Origin: an uncultured Eubacteriales bacterium
GTDB taxonomy: Bacteria > Bacillota > Clostridia > Christensenellales > Aristaeellaceae
Direction: 5' to 3'
Length of the DNA stretch: 64,000 nucleotides
NCBI GenBank assembly: GCA_944349855.1
Contig: CALVNS010000004.1
Coordinates: 1-64,000, forward strand
A program made the position numbers and the translations under genes. How positions within the stretch are numbered: the stretch's first letter is position 1; each line of letters opens with the position of its first letter. Of the stretch, positions 16,213 to 27,838 are shown piece after piece. The notes under the pieces are model-generated. The model made no database searches and was not told the DNA's origin. It worked only from the letters and a program-made list of their open reading frames with translations.

Positions 16213-17379
16213 ATGAACGAAGTGATGATCGTCGCCGCGGGCCGCGGAACCCGCATGGGCTTGGGGCAGAACAAGGTGCTCGCGCCGCTGCTGGGCGTGC
16301 CGGTGCTGGCGCGGACGGTGCGCGCGTTTGCGGACTGCCCGTCGGTCGGGCGCATCGGCATCGTGACCGCCGAGGCGGACATCCCGGCGGTGGAGGCCAT
16401 GCTGCGCGAGCGGGGGCTTTTCGAGCGCGTGGCCTATATCGCGTCCGGCGGCGCGGACAGGCAGGAGAGCGTGCGCTGTGGGCTTGACAGGGCGCAGGGC
16501 GAGATCGTGCTCATCCATGACGGCGCGCGGCCGTTTGTGACGCGCGAGGTCATCGAGCGCACGATTCAGAGCGCCCGCGAGCGGGGCAGCGGCGTGGCGG
16601 CCGTCGTGCCCAAGGACACGATCAAGCGCGTGGATGCCGACGGACGCGCCGTGCAGACGCCGCCGCGCGACGGCCTGCGCGCCGTGCAGACGCCGCAGAC
16701 GTTTCATCTGGCGGACATCCGCGCAGCACATGAATGGGCGGATGCTCAGGGCCTGCGCGCCACAGACGACGCGGCGCTGCTGGAGGCGATGGGAAGGGCG
16801 GTGTATCTGGTGCAGGGCGACGTGGAGAACATCAAGCTGACGACCCCGGAGGATATGCAGGTCGGCGAGGGCATCCTGCGCCGGCGCGGCGAGGGTGCGC
16901 TGCCGGTGCGCGTGGGCCAGGGATACGACGTGCACAGGCTCGTGCCGGAGCGCGAGCTGATCCTGTGCGGCGTACGCGTGCCCTACGAGCGTGGACTGCT
17001 GGGGCACAGCGACGCGGACGTGGCCGTGCACGCGCTGATGGATGCGCTGCTGGGCGCGGCCGCGCTGGGCGACATCGGAAGGCACTTTCCCGACACTGAT
17101 CCGGCCTATGCGGGCGCGGACTCGGTGCGCCTGCTGCTGCACGTGGTGGACTTGCTGGCGCAGCGCGGCTACCGCCCGGGCAACGTGGATGTGACGATCG
17201 TGGCGCAGCGGCCCAAGCTCAAGGACTTCATCCCGCAGATGCGCGCGCGCCTGGCGCAGGCGCTGGGCGTGCAGGAGCAGGCTGTGAACGTCAAGGCGAC
17301 GACGACCGAGGGCCTGGGCTTCGAGGGCGAGGGCCTGGGCATCAGCGCGCAGGCCGTGGCGACGATCGTCCCGCGCTGA
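16213..17379 (+). CDS. ispDF: Bifunctional IspD/IspF (MEP isoprenoid pathway)
   Basis: 388 residues. Residues 1 to about 225 are the IspD cytidylyltransferase ([10 protein letters not shown] loop, [15 protein letters not shown]-like region), making CDP-methylerythritol from MEP and CTP. From about residue 232 follows IspF ([10 protein letters not shown] ... GHSDADV ... [13 protein letters not shown]), which cyclises CDP-ME 2-phosphate to MEcPP. GAGG lies 6 nt before ATG 16213, and the gap to rqcP is 8 bp. IspE, which acts between the two steps, is not in the window. Fused IspDF is well known in some Proteobacteria and less usual in Firmicutes. Confidence 0.95.
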   Translation: MNEVMIVAAGRGTRMGLGQNKVLAPLLGVPVLARTVRAFADCPSVGRIGIVTAEADIPAVEAMLRERGLFERVAYIASGGADRQESVRCGLDRAQGEIVLIHDGARPFVTREVIERTIQSARERGSGVAAVVPKDTIKRVDADGRAVQTPPRDGLRAVQTPQTFHLADIRAAHEWADAQGLRATDDAALLEAMGRAVYLVQGDVENIKLTTPEDMQVGEGILRRRGEGALPVRVGQGYDVHRLVPERELILCGVRVPYERGLLGHSDADVAVHALMDALLGAAALGDIGRHFPDTDPAYAGADSVRLLLHVVDLLAQRGYRPGNVDVTIVAQRPKLKDFIPQMRARLAQALGVQEQAVNVKATTTEGLGFEGEGLGISAQAVATIVPR

Positions 17380-17396
17380 GACGGCAAATCCATGGC

Positions 17397-17425
17397 TTGA
17401 CATCGCGCGAAAAGGGCATTATAAT
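17397..17425 (+). promoter_or_regulatory. Promoter of the valS T-box leader
   Basis: Consensus TTGACA (17397-17402), 17-bp spacer, TATAAT (17420-17425). Transcription should start near 17432, at the beginning of the T-box leader. Confidence 0.9.
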
Positions 17426-17431
17426 GCTCCT

Positions 17432-17669
17432 ATACCAGTATAGCGCCCGTCGACGAAGAGGAGTACGCGTAGCCTGCCCACCAGAGAGAGCGGTTCACCG
17501 GCTGAAAGGCCGCTCGGGGATCGGCGTGCGGAAGGTCGCTTCCGAGGGCTGCGGGGTGAAGGCAGTAGCTCCGCACGGGTCTGCCCGATACAGCTTTGAG
17601 GCGGCGCATGCCGCGAATAAAGGTGGTACCACGGAAGCCCCTCCGTCCTTTGGACGGAGGGGCTTTTTG
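17432..17669 (+). promoter_or_regulatory. T-box riboswitch (valine specific) controlling valS
   Basis: The leader holds the stem I base around GACGAAGAGGAGTACG (17451-17466), an AGAGAG/GGCTGAAAG distal stem I pattern, the T-box sequence AAGGTGGTACCACGG (17620-17634) and a perfect terminator stem (17637-17648 with 17652-17663) followed by TTTTT. GGAAGGTCGCTTCC contains GTC (17535-17537) at the expected specifier position, a valine codon; the T in TGGTACC matches discriminator A of tRNA-Val. Uncharged tRNA-Val should stabilise the antiterminator and switch valS on. Confidence 0.9.
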
Positions 17670-17707
17670 CAGCGCGCAGGCGCGACGAAGAAAAAAGGAG
17701 CGTCAAC

Positions 17708-20338
<2,631 letters not shown>

Positions 20339-20339
20339 G

Positions 20340-21632
20340 ATGAAGACGGCACAAGAGGCGGTCGCCTACATTCACAGCCTGTACGCGACCGGAGAAAAGC
20401 ATGGACTGGACAACATGCGCGCGCTGCTTGCACGCCTGGGCGACCCGCAGGCGGGCCTGGCGATGGCGCATGTGGCGGGCACGAACGGCAAGGGCTCGAC
20501 CTGTGCGACGCTGGAGGCCATCCTGCGCGCGGCGGGCCTGAGGACGGGGCTGTACACGTCGCCCTACCTGCAGCGCTACAACGAGCGCATCCGCATCGAT
20601 GGCGAGCCCATCGGGGATGAGGCGCTCACGGCGCTGGTGCGCGACACCGCGCCGGCCGTCGAGGCGCTTGCCGCGCAGGGCACCTGCGTGACAGAATTTG
20701 AATACGGCACGGCACTGGCACTGTGCGCGTTTGCCCGTGCGCAGGTGGACGTGGCGGTGATCGAGGTCGGCCTGGGCGGCCGTCTCGATCCCACCAACGT
20801 CATCCGCCCGCTGGTGTGCGCCGTGACCGCCGTGGGCATGGATCACATGCAGCTCCTGGGCGATACGATCGAGCAGATCGCGGCGGAAAAGGCGGGCATC
20901 ATCAAGCCCGGCGTGCCGGTCGTGATCGCGCGTATGGACGAGCGCGCCCGGCGCGTGATCGAGCGCGCGGCAAAGATGGCGCACGCGCCGGCGCTCGTGC
21001 TGACGGGTGGCGAGGCGGTTTGCCTTTCGGACGGCGCGCGCAAGCAGCGCGTACGGTTTCGGATCGGGGATTTTTGTCTGGACGAGGCGGAGCTCGCGCT
21101 GCCCGGCGCGCATCAACTGGACAATGCGGCGTGCGCGCTCGCCTGCGCGCTGCGGCTGCGGGAACGCTTTGACATCCCGGACGATGCGTTGCGCGCGGGG
21201 CTTGCCTGTGTGCGCTGGCCCGGCAGGCTGGAGTGGATGGGAAACGTGCTGCTCGACGGCGCGCACAACCCGCAGGGCGTCGGCGCGCTGTGCGCCTATC
21301 TGCAAAAATATCTGGATCCCGCGCGCACGGTGCTGCTCACGGGCATGCTGGCGGACAAGGACGTGACGGGCATGTGCGCGCAGCTGGCGGACCGCGCCCG
21401 GCAGGTCGTGACCGTGGCGCCGCCCGTGCCGCGCGCCATGGATGCCCAGGAGCTGGCGGAGCGCCTGCGGCAGGCGGGGGCCGCGCGCGTCACGCCCTGC
21501 GAAGGCGTGCGCGAGGCGCTCGAGCTGGCGCGCTCGCTGGCTGCGCCGGGGGACGTCGTCGTCTGCACGGGCTCGCTGTACCTGATCGGCGTGCTGCGCA
21601 CGCTGCTGGAGGAACGAGAACATGGAGTTTGA
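20340..21632 (+). CDS. folC: Folylpolyglutamate/dihydrofolate synthase
   Basis: 430-residue Mur-ligase-fold enzyme that adds glutamate to folates (and to dihydropteroate in bifunctional forms). Visible are the P-loop HVAGTNGKGST (residues about 42-52), FEYGTALAL, VEVGLGGRLDPTN and LLDGAHNPQG. ATG 20340 sits 1 base after the valS stop, so translation is coupled. Its 3' end overlaps rsmH by 11 nt. Confidence 0.95.
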   Translation: MKTAQEAVAYIHSLYATGEKHGLDNMRALLARLGDPQAGLAMAHVAGTNGKGSTCATLEAILRAAGLRTGLYTSPYLQRYNERIRIDGEPIGDEALTALVRDTAPAVEALAAQGTCVTEFEYGTALALCAFARAQVDVAVIEVGLGGRLDPTNVIRPLVCAVTAVGMDHMQLLGDTIEQIAAEKAGIIKPGVPVVIARMDERARRVIERAAKMAHAPALVLTGGEAVCLSDGARKQRVRFRIGDFCLDEAELALPGAHQLDNAACALACALRLRERFDIPDDALRAGLACVRWPGRLEWMGNVLLDGAHNPQGVGALCAYLQKYLDPARTVLLTGMLADKDVTGMCAQLADRARQVVTVAPPVPRAMDAQELAERLRQAGAARVTPCEGVREALELARSLAAPGDVVVCTGSLYLIGVLRTLLEEREHGV

Positions 21633-22557
21633 ACACGTAAGCGTGCTGCTGGAGGAGACGCTTCAGTGGCTTGCGCCGCGGGACGGAGGCGTCTACGTGG
21701 ATGGCACGCTCGGCGGCGGCGGGCATTCGGCGCGCATTCTCGCGGCCTGTGCGCCGCACGGACATCTGTACGGCATCGACCGTGACGCGGACGCCATCGC
21801 TGCCGCGACGGAGCGGCTTGGGGATTCGCCGTGCTTTACGGCGATCCGCGGCAACTTCCACGACGTGCGCGAACTGCTCGCACAGCGCGGCGTCGAGCAG
21901 ATCGACGGCATGTTGCTGGACCTGGGTGTGAGCAGCCATCAGCTGGATACGGAGTCGCGCGGCTTCTCGTATCACGGCGATGCGCCGCTGGACATGCGCA
22001 TGGACCAACGCCAGACGCTCACCGCCGGCGAGATCGTCAATATGTGGCCGGAGCGGGAGATCGCCCGGATCCTGAGCGACTACGGCGAGGAGAAGTGGGC
22101 GGCGCGCATCGCGCAGATCATCTGCGAGCATCGCGCGCGGGGAACGATCGCGACGACTGCCGATCTGGTGCGGTGCGTGGACGCGGCAATTCCCAAGAAG
22201 ATCCGCATGCGCGAAGAGGGGCACAGCGCGCGGCGCACATTCCAGGCGCTGCGCATTGCGGTCAACGACGAGCTGGCGCCGCTCACGCGCGCGCTCGAGG
22301 ACGCGGTCGGCCTGCTCGCGCCCGGCGGCAGGCTTTGCGTGATCACGTTTCACTCGCTGGAGGATCGCATTGTCAAGCACACGATGCGCCGCCTGCAAAA
22401 CCCGTGCACCTGTCCGCCCAAGGCGCCCGTGTGCACGTGCGGCAAGCGCCCGGTGGCACGCGTGCTGACGGGTGGCGGCGTTCAACCGGGCGCGCAGGAG
22501 CTTGCGCGCAATCCGCGCGCGCGCAGCGCACGGCTTCGGGCATGCGAAAAGCTTTGA
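21622..22557 (+). CDS. rsmH: 16S rRNA m4C1402 methyltransferase RsmH (MraW)
   Basis: 311 residues. SAM-binding DGTLGGGGHS is near residue 27; LLDLGVSSHQLD, RGFSYHGDAPLDMRMD and FHSLEDRIVK are family hallmarks. A cysteine-rich tail patch (CTCPPKAPVCTCG) is also usual. The gene starts inside folC. It is normally the second gene of the division/cell-wall (dcw) cluster after mraZ; here it stands in a valS-folC-rsmH-comF train without ftsL, pbp or mraY. Confidence 0.96.
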   Translation: MEFEHVSVLLEETLQWLAPRDGGVYVDGTLGGGGHSARILAACAPHGHLYGIDRDADAIAAATERLGDSPCFTAIRGNFHDVRELLAQRGVEQIDGMLLDLGVSSHQLDTESRGFSYHGDAPLDMRMDQRQTLTAGEIVNMWPEREIARILSDYGEEKWAARIAQIICEHRARGTIATTADLVRCVDAAIPKKIRMREEGHSARRTFQALRIAVNDELAPLTRALEDAVGLLAPGGRLCVITFHSLEDRIVKHTMRRLQNPCTCPPKAPVCTCGKRPVARVLTGGGVQPGAQELARNPRARSARLRACEKL

Positions 22558-22575
22558 CAGAGAGGGAAGGACGGC

Positions 22576-23223
22576 ATGGTCGAGGCATTAAAGGAAGCAC
22601 TGTATTCGCTGCTGTTTCCCAAAGAGACGCGTTGCCTTGCCTGTGGCGCGCCGGTCCGTAGCGGTGAACTGTGCGAACCGTGTACGCACGCCTGGCTCCA
22701 TACAGCACAGGCCATCCGCATCTCGTGCGTTGACAGCGCAGACTGGGCATATGCCGGCCTATCATATACGCAGGTCGTGCGCTCGATGATCCATCGCTAT
22801 AAGTATGAATGCGTGCGCACTGCAGCGGATATATTGGCTGAGCCCATGGTTCGGATCATGCCTGATGGGGTGCAAGGGCTGGTGCCCGTGCCGCTCCATC
22901 CGCGGCGCGAGCGTTGGCGCGGCTTCAATCAGTCGGAGCTGCTGTGCGAGCGCATCTGCGCGGCCACGGGCGTGTCAGTGCTGCCCGCGCTGTCGCGCGT
23001 GCGCTTCACGCGCGAGCAGGCGCTCTTGGATCCCAAATCGCGTGAGCGCAACGTGCGTGGCTGCATGCAGGTGTGCGCGCCCGTGTACGGCATGCGGTTG
23101 CTCGTGGTGGATGATGTCGTGACGACGGGATCGACAGCGTCGGAATGCGTCAACGAGCTGCTCAATGCGGGCGCGGCGTGGGTCGGCGTGCTGTGCGCGG
23201 CACATCCGATGGGCAGAAAATGA
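22576..23223 (+). CDS. comF: ComF-family phosphoribosyltransferase-like protein
   Basis: 215 residues. An N-terminal zinc-finger-like quartet C20-x2-C23 and C33-x2-C36 is followed by a PRTase fold ending in the PRPP-binding motif LLVVDDVVTTGST. ComF proteins take part in DNA uptake and processing in competent bacteria, but the exact reaction is uncertain and homologues exist in non-competent species. AGAGAGGGAAGG precedes the ATG, 18 bp after rsmH. No other competence gene lies in the window. Confidence 0.9.
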   Translation: MVEALKEALYSLLFPKETRCLACGAPVRSGELCEPCTHAWLHTAQAIRISCVDSADWAYAGLSYTQVVRSMIHRYKYECVRTAADILAEPMVRIMPDGVQGLVPVPLHPRRERWRGFNQSELLCERICAATGVSVLPALSRVRFTREQALLDPKSRERNVRGCMQVCAPVYGMRLLVVDDVVTTGSTASECVNELLNAGAAWVGVLCAAHPMGRK

Positions 23224-23276
23224 ATTGAGACTTACCCCGGTTTCCGTTCCAGTTCTCCAAAATGTGTATCTTTCTA

Positions 23277-23305
23277 TTGTGCTGGATGGCGAAATCGTGT
23301 ATACT
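23277..23305 (+). promoter_or_regulatory. Promoter of the cytidylate-kinase-like gene
   Basis: TTGTGC (23277-23282) and TATACT (23300-23305) with a 17-bp spacer; start expected near 23312. Confidence 0.65.
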
Positions 23306-23337
23306 GAAGACAGGAACGTGGAAATGGGGGGCAGCAT

Positions 23338-23967
23338 ATGGATACGTTTGTGATTACGATTGCGCGCGAGCTGGGCAGCGGCGGCAGCCGCATCGGTAGG
23401 ATGCTCTCACAGCGGCTGGGGTACAGCTTCTATGACCGGGAGATCCTGCAAATGGCCGCGGACGAGAGCGGCATCGACGCGGGCGTGTTCACCCGCAGCG
23501 ATGAGCAGATGACGCGGTTTAACCTCTTCCGCGCCGTGCGCATGGCCAACGATGGACAGTTCGTGCCCTCCCCGCCCGACCAGGAGGATCGCGTGTCCGA
23601 TGAAAACCTGTTCCGTTACCAGGCGCGGGTGATCCGTCAGATCGCCAAGGATGAGAACTGCGTGATCGTCGGGCGCTGCGCGGACTATATCCTGCGCGGG
23701 CAGCCCAACGTCTTTAACGTCTTCGTGCATGCGCCGTTGGACCACCGCATTGCCTCGATCATGGAGGCGCAGGGGGTGGACGAGGTCGAAGCCGAGCGCC
23801 GCATCCGCCGCACCGACCGGCGCCGCGCGGAGTACTACCGCTTCTTTACCGGGCTGGACTGGCAGGATGCCAAGCACTACGACCTGTGCCTGAACACGGG
23901 CAAGGTGCCCTTTGAAACGGGCGTGCAGATGATCGAGGCCTGCATGAAGCTGCGCTTCGGTCTGTGA
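23338..23967 (+). CDS. Cytidylate kinase-like family protein
   Basis: 209 residues of the cytidylate-kinase-like P-loop family. The loop is ITIARELGSGGSRIGRMLS near the N terminus; a lid-like RRIRRTDRRRAEYYRFF and VIVGRCADYIL are also present. Canonical CMP kinases read GPxGxGKST, so this belongs to the divergent group whose substrate is unproven. A GGGGGG tract lies 6 nt before ATG 23338, with its own promoter upstream and terminator after. A general Cmk may be encoded elsewhere. Confidence 0.85.
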   Translation: MDTFVITIARELGSGGSRIGRMLSQRLGYSFYDREILQMAADESGIDAGVFTRSDEQMTRFNLFRAVRMANDGQFVPSPPDQEDRVSDENLFRYQARVIRQIAKDENCVIVGRCADYILRGQPNVFNVFVHAPLDHRIASIMEAQGVDEVEAERRIRRTDRRRAEYYRFFTGLDWQDAKHYDLCLNTGKVPFETGVQMIEACMKLRFGL

Positions 23968-23978
23968 GAACGAGACGA

Positions 23979-24017
23979 GGCGGGCCGGAAGTTTGAGCTT
24001 CCGGCCCGCCCTTTTTG
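23979..24017 (+). terminator. Terminator after the kinase-like gene
   Basis: A 13-bp perfect stem (23979-23991 with 23998-24010), loop TTTGAG, then CTTTTT on the plus strand. The convergent ABC gene ends 6 bp further on, but no T-tract serves the minus strand. Confidence 0.9.
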
Positions 24018-24022
24018 TCCTG

Positions 24023-25816
24023 TCAGTTCTGCTCCTGCAGCTGCGCGGTATACAGCGCGTGGTACAGCCCATGGCGCGCCATGAGCTCCTCATGGCTTCC
24101 GGCCTCCAGGATGCCGCCGTCGCCGACGTAGAAGATCTTGTCGCAGGTCTTGATCGTCGAGAGGCGGTGCGCGATGATGAACGAGGTGCGTCCCTTGAGC
24201 AGCGTCTGAATGCCCTCCTGCAGCAGGCGCTCCGTCTTCGTGTCGATGGACGAGGTCGCCTCGTCCAGAATCAGGATGCGCGGGTCGCACAGCAGCGTAC
24301 GCGCAAAGGCAATGAGCTGCTTCTGCCCCTGGCTGAGGCTGCCACCGCGCTCACCGACGACGGTATCGTAGCCCATGTCCATCTGCGAGATGAAGTCGTG
24401 CGCGCGCACGGCCCGCGCCGCGGCCTCCACCTCCTGATTGGTGGCATCCAGACGGCCGTAGCGGATGTTGTCCATGATGGTGCCGCTGAAGATGAAGCTG
24501 TCCTGCAGCATGATGCCCAGCTGGCTGCGCAGCGAGTGCAGCGTGCAGGCGCTGATGTCGTGCTCCGCGCCGTCCTCAGCCGTGAGCAGGATTCGTCCGC
24601 CGTTGAGGTTGTAGAAGCGGCACAGCAGGTTGACAACTGTGCTCTTGCCTGCGCCGGTCGGCCCCACCAGCGCGATGGACTCGCCGGGCCGGATGTGGAA
24701 GCTCACGTCGTGCAGCACCTCGACCGGCGGCTCGTAGCCGAACGTCACATGCTCGTAGCGCACCTCGCCGGTGATCGGGGGCAAGTCCTTTGCACCCGGC
24801 GCGTCGTCCACCACGACGGGCTCGTCCATCGTCTCGAAGATGCGCTCCAGATAGGCGATGTTGTTGATGAACGAGTTGTAGATGTTGGCCAGGTTGGTGA
24901 TCGGCTGCCAGAAGCGGCTGACGTACTGGCCCATCGCCAGGATGACGCCAAAGGAGACGATCGCGCCGCCCATCCAATAGACGCCGGCGATGTACATCAG
25001 CGTGAAGACGATCTGCGTGATCATCTCCGAGGAGAACCAGACGGCGTTGCTGATGTAGGCGGCCCGCATCCAGGCGTCACGGCAGGCGGCGGCCAGCCGG
25101 CGCATGATCGCCATGTTCTCTCCCTGGCGCACGAAGAGTTGCGAGACCTTCACCCCGTCGATGCTCTCGGCCAGGTACGCGTTGTAGTTGGAGTTCTTGT
25201 TGGACTGGTTTTGCCAGGCGCGGCGCTGGCGTGGCTTGAGGTAAAAGATGATCGCGATGAACACGGGCAGGCCGGCCACGATGATCGTGGCGAGCACGGC
25301 GTTGGTCGCATACATGAAGCCGATGATGAAGACGATGTTGATGATCTCCAGAATGGCATTGATGATGCCGTTGGAGAGGATATCGCTCACGGAGTTGACG
25401 TAGTTGATCACGCGCACGAGGATCTTGCCCGCAGGCCGGCTGTCGTAGTAACTGAAGGGCAGCTTTTGCAGGTGCGCGAACAGGTCCTTGCGGATGTCGT
25501 AGATGATCTCCTGGCTCACGTGCGCCATGATGCGCGAGCGGGCCGTCGTGAAGGCGATGACGACTGCGATGATCAGCACGAACACGCCCGCGAGCGTCAG
25601 CAGCATGCCCACGTCCCGGTTGGGCACCGCGTCGTCGAGCACCCATTCCATGAGCTTGGGCACGAACAGGCTGGAGATGCTGGCCATCGCGCTGAGAAAC
25701 AGCGCCAGCAGCATGCGCGAGCGGTGCTTGCCGATGTACTTCATCGCGCGCTTCAGGTGCTTGAAACTGAACGGGGATTCGAGCGTCTCGTCCACGTCAA
25801 ACTTGTTGCGTGCCAT
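24023..25816 (-). CDS. ABC exporter half-transporter with canonical Walker B (partner 2)
   Basis: 597 residues: an exporter membrane domain of six helices followed by an NBD. Walker A is GPTGAGKST, Walker B ILILDEATSSID has the catalytic Glu, and the H-loop IAHRLST is intact, but the signature reads LSQGQ instead of LSGGQ. ATG 25816 shares its A with the stop of the upstream half-transporter (TGATG), and a GGAAGGGGGG site lies 8 nt upstream. It should dimerise with that protein, placing its normal Walker site opposite the partner's LSGGQ. Likely a drug or lipid exporter. Confidence 0.93.
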   Translation of the reverse strand: MARNKFDVDETLESPFSFKHLKRAMKYIGKHRSRMLLALFLSAMASISSLFVPKLMEWVLDDAVPNRDVGMLLTLAGVFVLIIAVVIAFTTARSRIMAHVSQEIIYDIRKDLFAHLQKLPFSYYDSRPAGKILVRVINYVNSVSDILSNGIINAILEIINIVFIIGFMYATNAVLATIIVAGLPVFIAIIFYLKPRQRRAWQNQSNKNSNYNAYLAESIDGVKVSQLFVRQGENMAIMRRLAAACRDAWMRAAYISNAVWFSSEMITQIVFTLMYIAGVYWMGGAIVSFGVILAMGQYVSRFWQPITNLANIYNSFINNIAYLERIFETMDEPVVVDDAPGAKDLPPITGEVRYEHVTFGYEPPVEVLHDVSFHIRPGESIALVGPTGAGKSTVVNLLCRFYNLNGGRILLTAEDGAEHDISACTLHSLRSQLGIMLQDSFIFSGTIMDNIRYGRLDATNQEVEAAARAVRAHDFISQMDMGYDTVVGERGGSLSQGQKQLIAFARTLLCDPRILILDEATSSIDTKTERLLQEGIQTLLKGRTSFIIAHRLSTIKTCDKIFYVGDGGILEAGSHEELMARHGLYHALYTAQLQEQN

Positions 25817-27600
25817 CAGCAGATCCCCCCTTCCTGCGCGGGCCGGGCGCATGCGGGCTCCGGTGGCAGGTCGTTTTGCAGGGCATAGGTTTCATAATAA
25901 TAGCCGGGCACGCGGATCAACTCCTCGTGCGTGCCGCGCTGGGCGATCCTGCCATCCTGGATGACGAGGATCAGGTCGGCGTCGCGCACGGAGGAGATGC
26001 GCTGCGCGATGACGATCTTGGTGCAGGGGAAGGGCAGGTTGCGCAGCTGCTCCTGGATGTAGCGCTCGGTCTCCATGTCCACGGCGGAGGTCGTGTCGTC
26101 CATGACGAGGATGGCGGGGCGCATGGCCAGCGCGCGGGCCAGCGCGATGCGCTGGCGCTGGCCGCCGGACAGGCCCACGCCGCGCTCGCCGATGATCGTG
26201 TCGTACCCCTCGGGCATTCTGGAGACAAAGCCGTCGGCGTCCGCGCGGCGCGCAAAGTCGCGCACGTCGTCCAGCGTCAGGTCCTGATCGCCAAAGGCGA
26301 CGTTGCCCTCCACCGTATCCGAGAAGAGGAACACGTCCTGCGTGGCCGTGCCGATGCCCCTGCGCAGCTGATCGAGCTTCCAGCGCCGCACATCCATGCC
26401 GTCCACGAGGATCTCGCCCGCGCTGACGTCGTAGAACCGGCTGATGAGCTGGATGACGGTCGTCTTGCCCGCGCCCGTGGGCCCCATGATCGCCAGCGTC
26501 TGGCCGGGCCGGATGTGGAAGGACACGTCGTCCAGGATCACCTTCTTGCCGTGCGAGAAGCTCACGCCCCTGAACTCCACCTCGCCCCGCATGGCCGGCA
26601 TGTCCACGGCGTCCTTGCGGTCCTCGATGCCCGGGCGGGAGTAGTAGATCTCCATGACCTTGCTGGCGCTCGTGGCGAAGCGCTGCAGGTCGTTGATCAG
26701 GTTGCCCAGGTTGCGCATCGGGTTGGAGAGCGCCCAGCTCAGGCTCGTGAAGATCGTCAACTCGCCCGGCGTCAGCTCGCCCTGAATGATGAAGAAGCCG
26801 CCCAGGAACAGCGTGATGAGCGTCATCATGTTGGCGAGCAGCTCGATGAACGGATAGAAGGAGAGCCACATCTTGTTGATCTCCAGGTTCGCGTCGCGGA
26901 AGGCGCGGCTGCGTTCGTCAAAGCGCTCCTTCTCGTAGTCCTCACGCGCGAACGCCTTGACCACGCGCGTGCCTGCGATGTTCTCCTGCGCGGCGGTGTT
27001 CATCTCCGCCAGGCGCTCGCGCATGCTCATGAACTTGGGGCGCACGCGGCTGGAGTAGAGCTTGGTGATGATCATCAGCACCGGCGTGACGACGAAGAGC
27101 GCGAGCGTCAGCTTCCAGCTGACGAGGAAGAAGTAGGTCAGCGTGGACACGAACATGAACACGCAGTCCACGACCTGGTAGTCCATGTAGGAAAGAAAGT
27201 GACGGCACCAGTCCATGTCCGCCGACAGGCGGGTCATCAGGTCGCCGGTGCGATGGCGGCCGAAGAACTGCATGTCCTGATATTGGAGCTTTTCAAAGAG
27301 CTTCCTGCGCAGGTTGAACAAAGTGTTTTGCGACGTGGTCTCCAGGGAGATGACCATGTAGTAGCGCAGACATTCGCGCAGCACCTTGAAGGCGAGCATC
27401 GCCAGCAGCAATCCGAGCAAAGGCTCCGGATTCTGCGCGACGATGACCTCGTCGATCAGTCGGGACGTCAGCGCGGGGTTGATCAACAGCATGAGGCTCG
27501 TAACTGCCGAGATCGCCAGCGCCAACGCGTGCCGCTTGTGATAGCGCTTGTCCATGATTCCGAAGAGCCATTTGCATTGATACACTTCTTTTCCCTCCAT
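25816..27600 (-). CDS. ABC exporter half-transporter with degenerate Walker B and H-loop (partner 1)
   Basis: 594 residues with a six-helix exporter domain and an NBD. Walker A GPTGAGKTT and signature LSGGQ are normal, but Walker B reads ILVMDDTTSAVD (Asp replaces the catalytic Glu) and the H-loop IAQRISS (Gln replaces His). Together with LSQGQ in the partner this gives one hydrolytic and one degenerate site, as in TM287/288-type heterodimers. The start may be ATG 27600 or, better placed behind GGAGGG with 7-nt spacing, GTG 27585. A TATAAT on the minus strand at 27650-27645 is a candidate -10 box. Confidence 0.93.
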   Translation of the reverse strand: MEGKEVYQCKWLFGIMDKRYHKRHALALAISAVTSLMLLINPALTSRLIDEVIVAQNPEPLLGLLLAMLAFKVLRECLRYYMVISLETTSQNTLFNLRRKLFEKLQYQDMQFFGRHRTGDLMTRLSADMDWCRHFLSYMDYQVVDCVFMFVSTLTYFFLVSWKLTLALFVVTPVLMIITKLYSSRVRPKFMSMRERLAEMNTAAQENIAGTRVVKAFAREDYEKERFDERSRAFRDANLEINKMWLSFYPFIELLANMMTLITLFLGGFFIIQGELTPGELTIFTSLSWALSNPMRNLGNLINDLQRFATSASKVMEIYYSRPGIEDRKDAVDMPAMRGEVEFRGVSFSHGKKVILDDVSFHIRPGQTLAIMGPTGAGKTTVIQLISRFYDVSAGEILVDGMDVRRWKLDQLRRGIGTATQDVFLFSDTVEGNVAFGDQDLTLDDVRDFARRADADGFVSRMPEGYDTIIGERGVGLSGGQRQRIALARALAMRPAILVMDDTTSAVDMETERYIQEQLRNLPFPCTKIVIAQRISSVRDADLILVIQDGRIAQRGTHEELIRVPGYYYETYALQNDLPPEPACARPAQEGGIC

Positions 27601-27779
27601 CTTCCCTTCTGTCGGATTGTGCCCGGGAGTTCAATGCGCATCCTATTATACTGATTTTTGAGGAAAAGTATAGTACTCACCGCGAAGAAGCGAGAAAAAT
27701 GACATCCGCTTGCTTGCAATCGGCTTTTTCGATGGCGTGTCGGATGCATCGACCGGCAACAGCGGGAGCTTCACAGGTC

Positions 27780-27808
27780 TTGTGCTGACAAGCTGCCTAT
27801 GGTAAAAT
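27780..27808 (+). promoter_or_regulatory. Candidate promoter of the GH2 gene
   Basis: TTGTGC (27780-27785), 17-bp spacer, TAAAAT (27803-27808). The expected start is near 27815, leaving a short leader with AAAAGGAG. The 238-bp divergent region 27601-27838 shows no gene. Confidence 0.55.
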
Positions 27809-27838
27809 GGGGAAAATGGTCGACGCAAAAGGAGAGCG

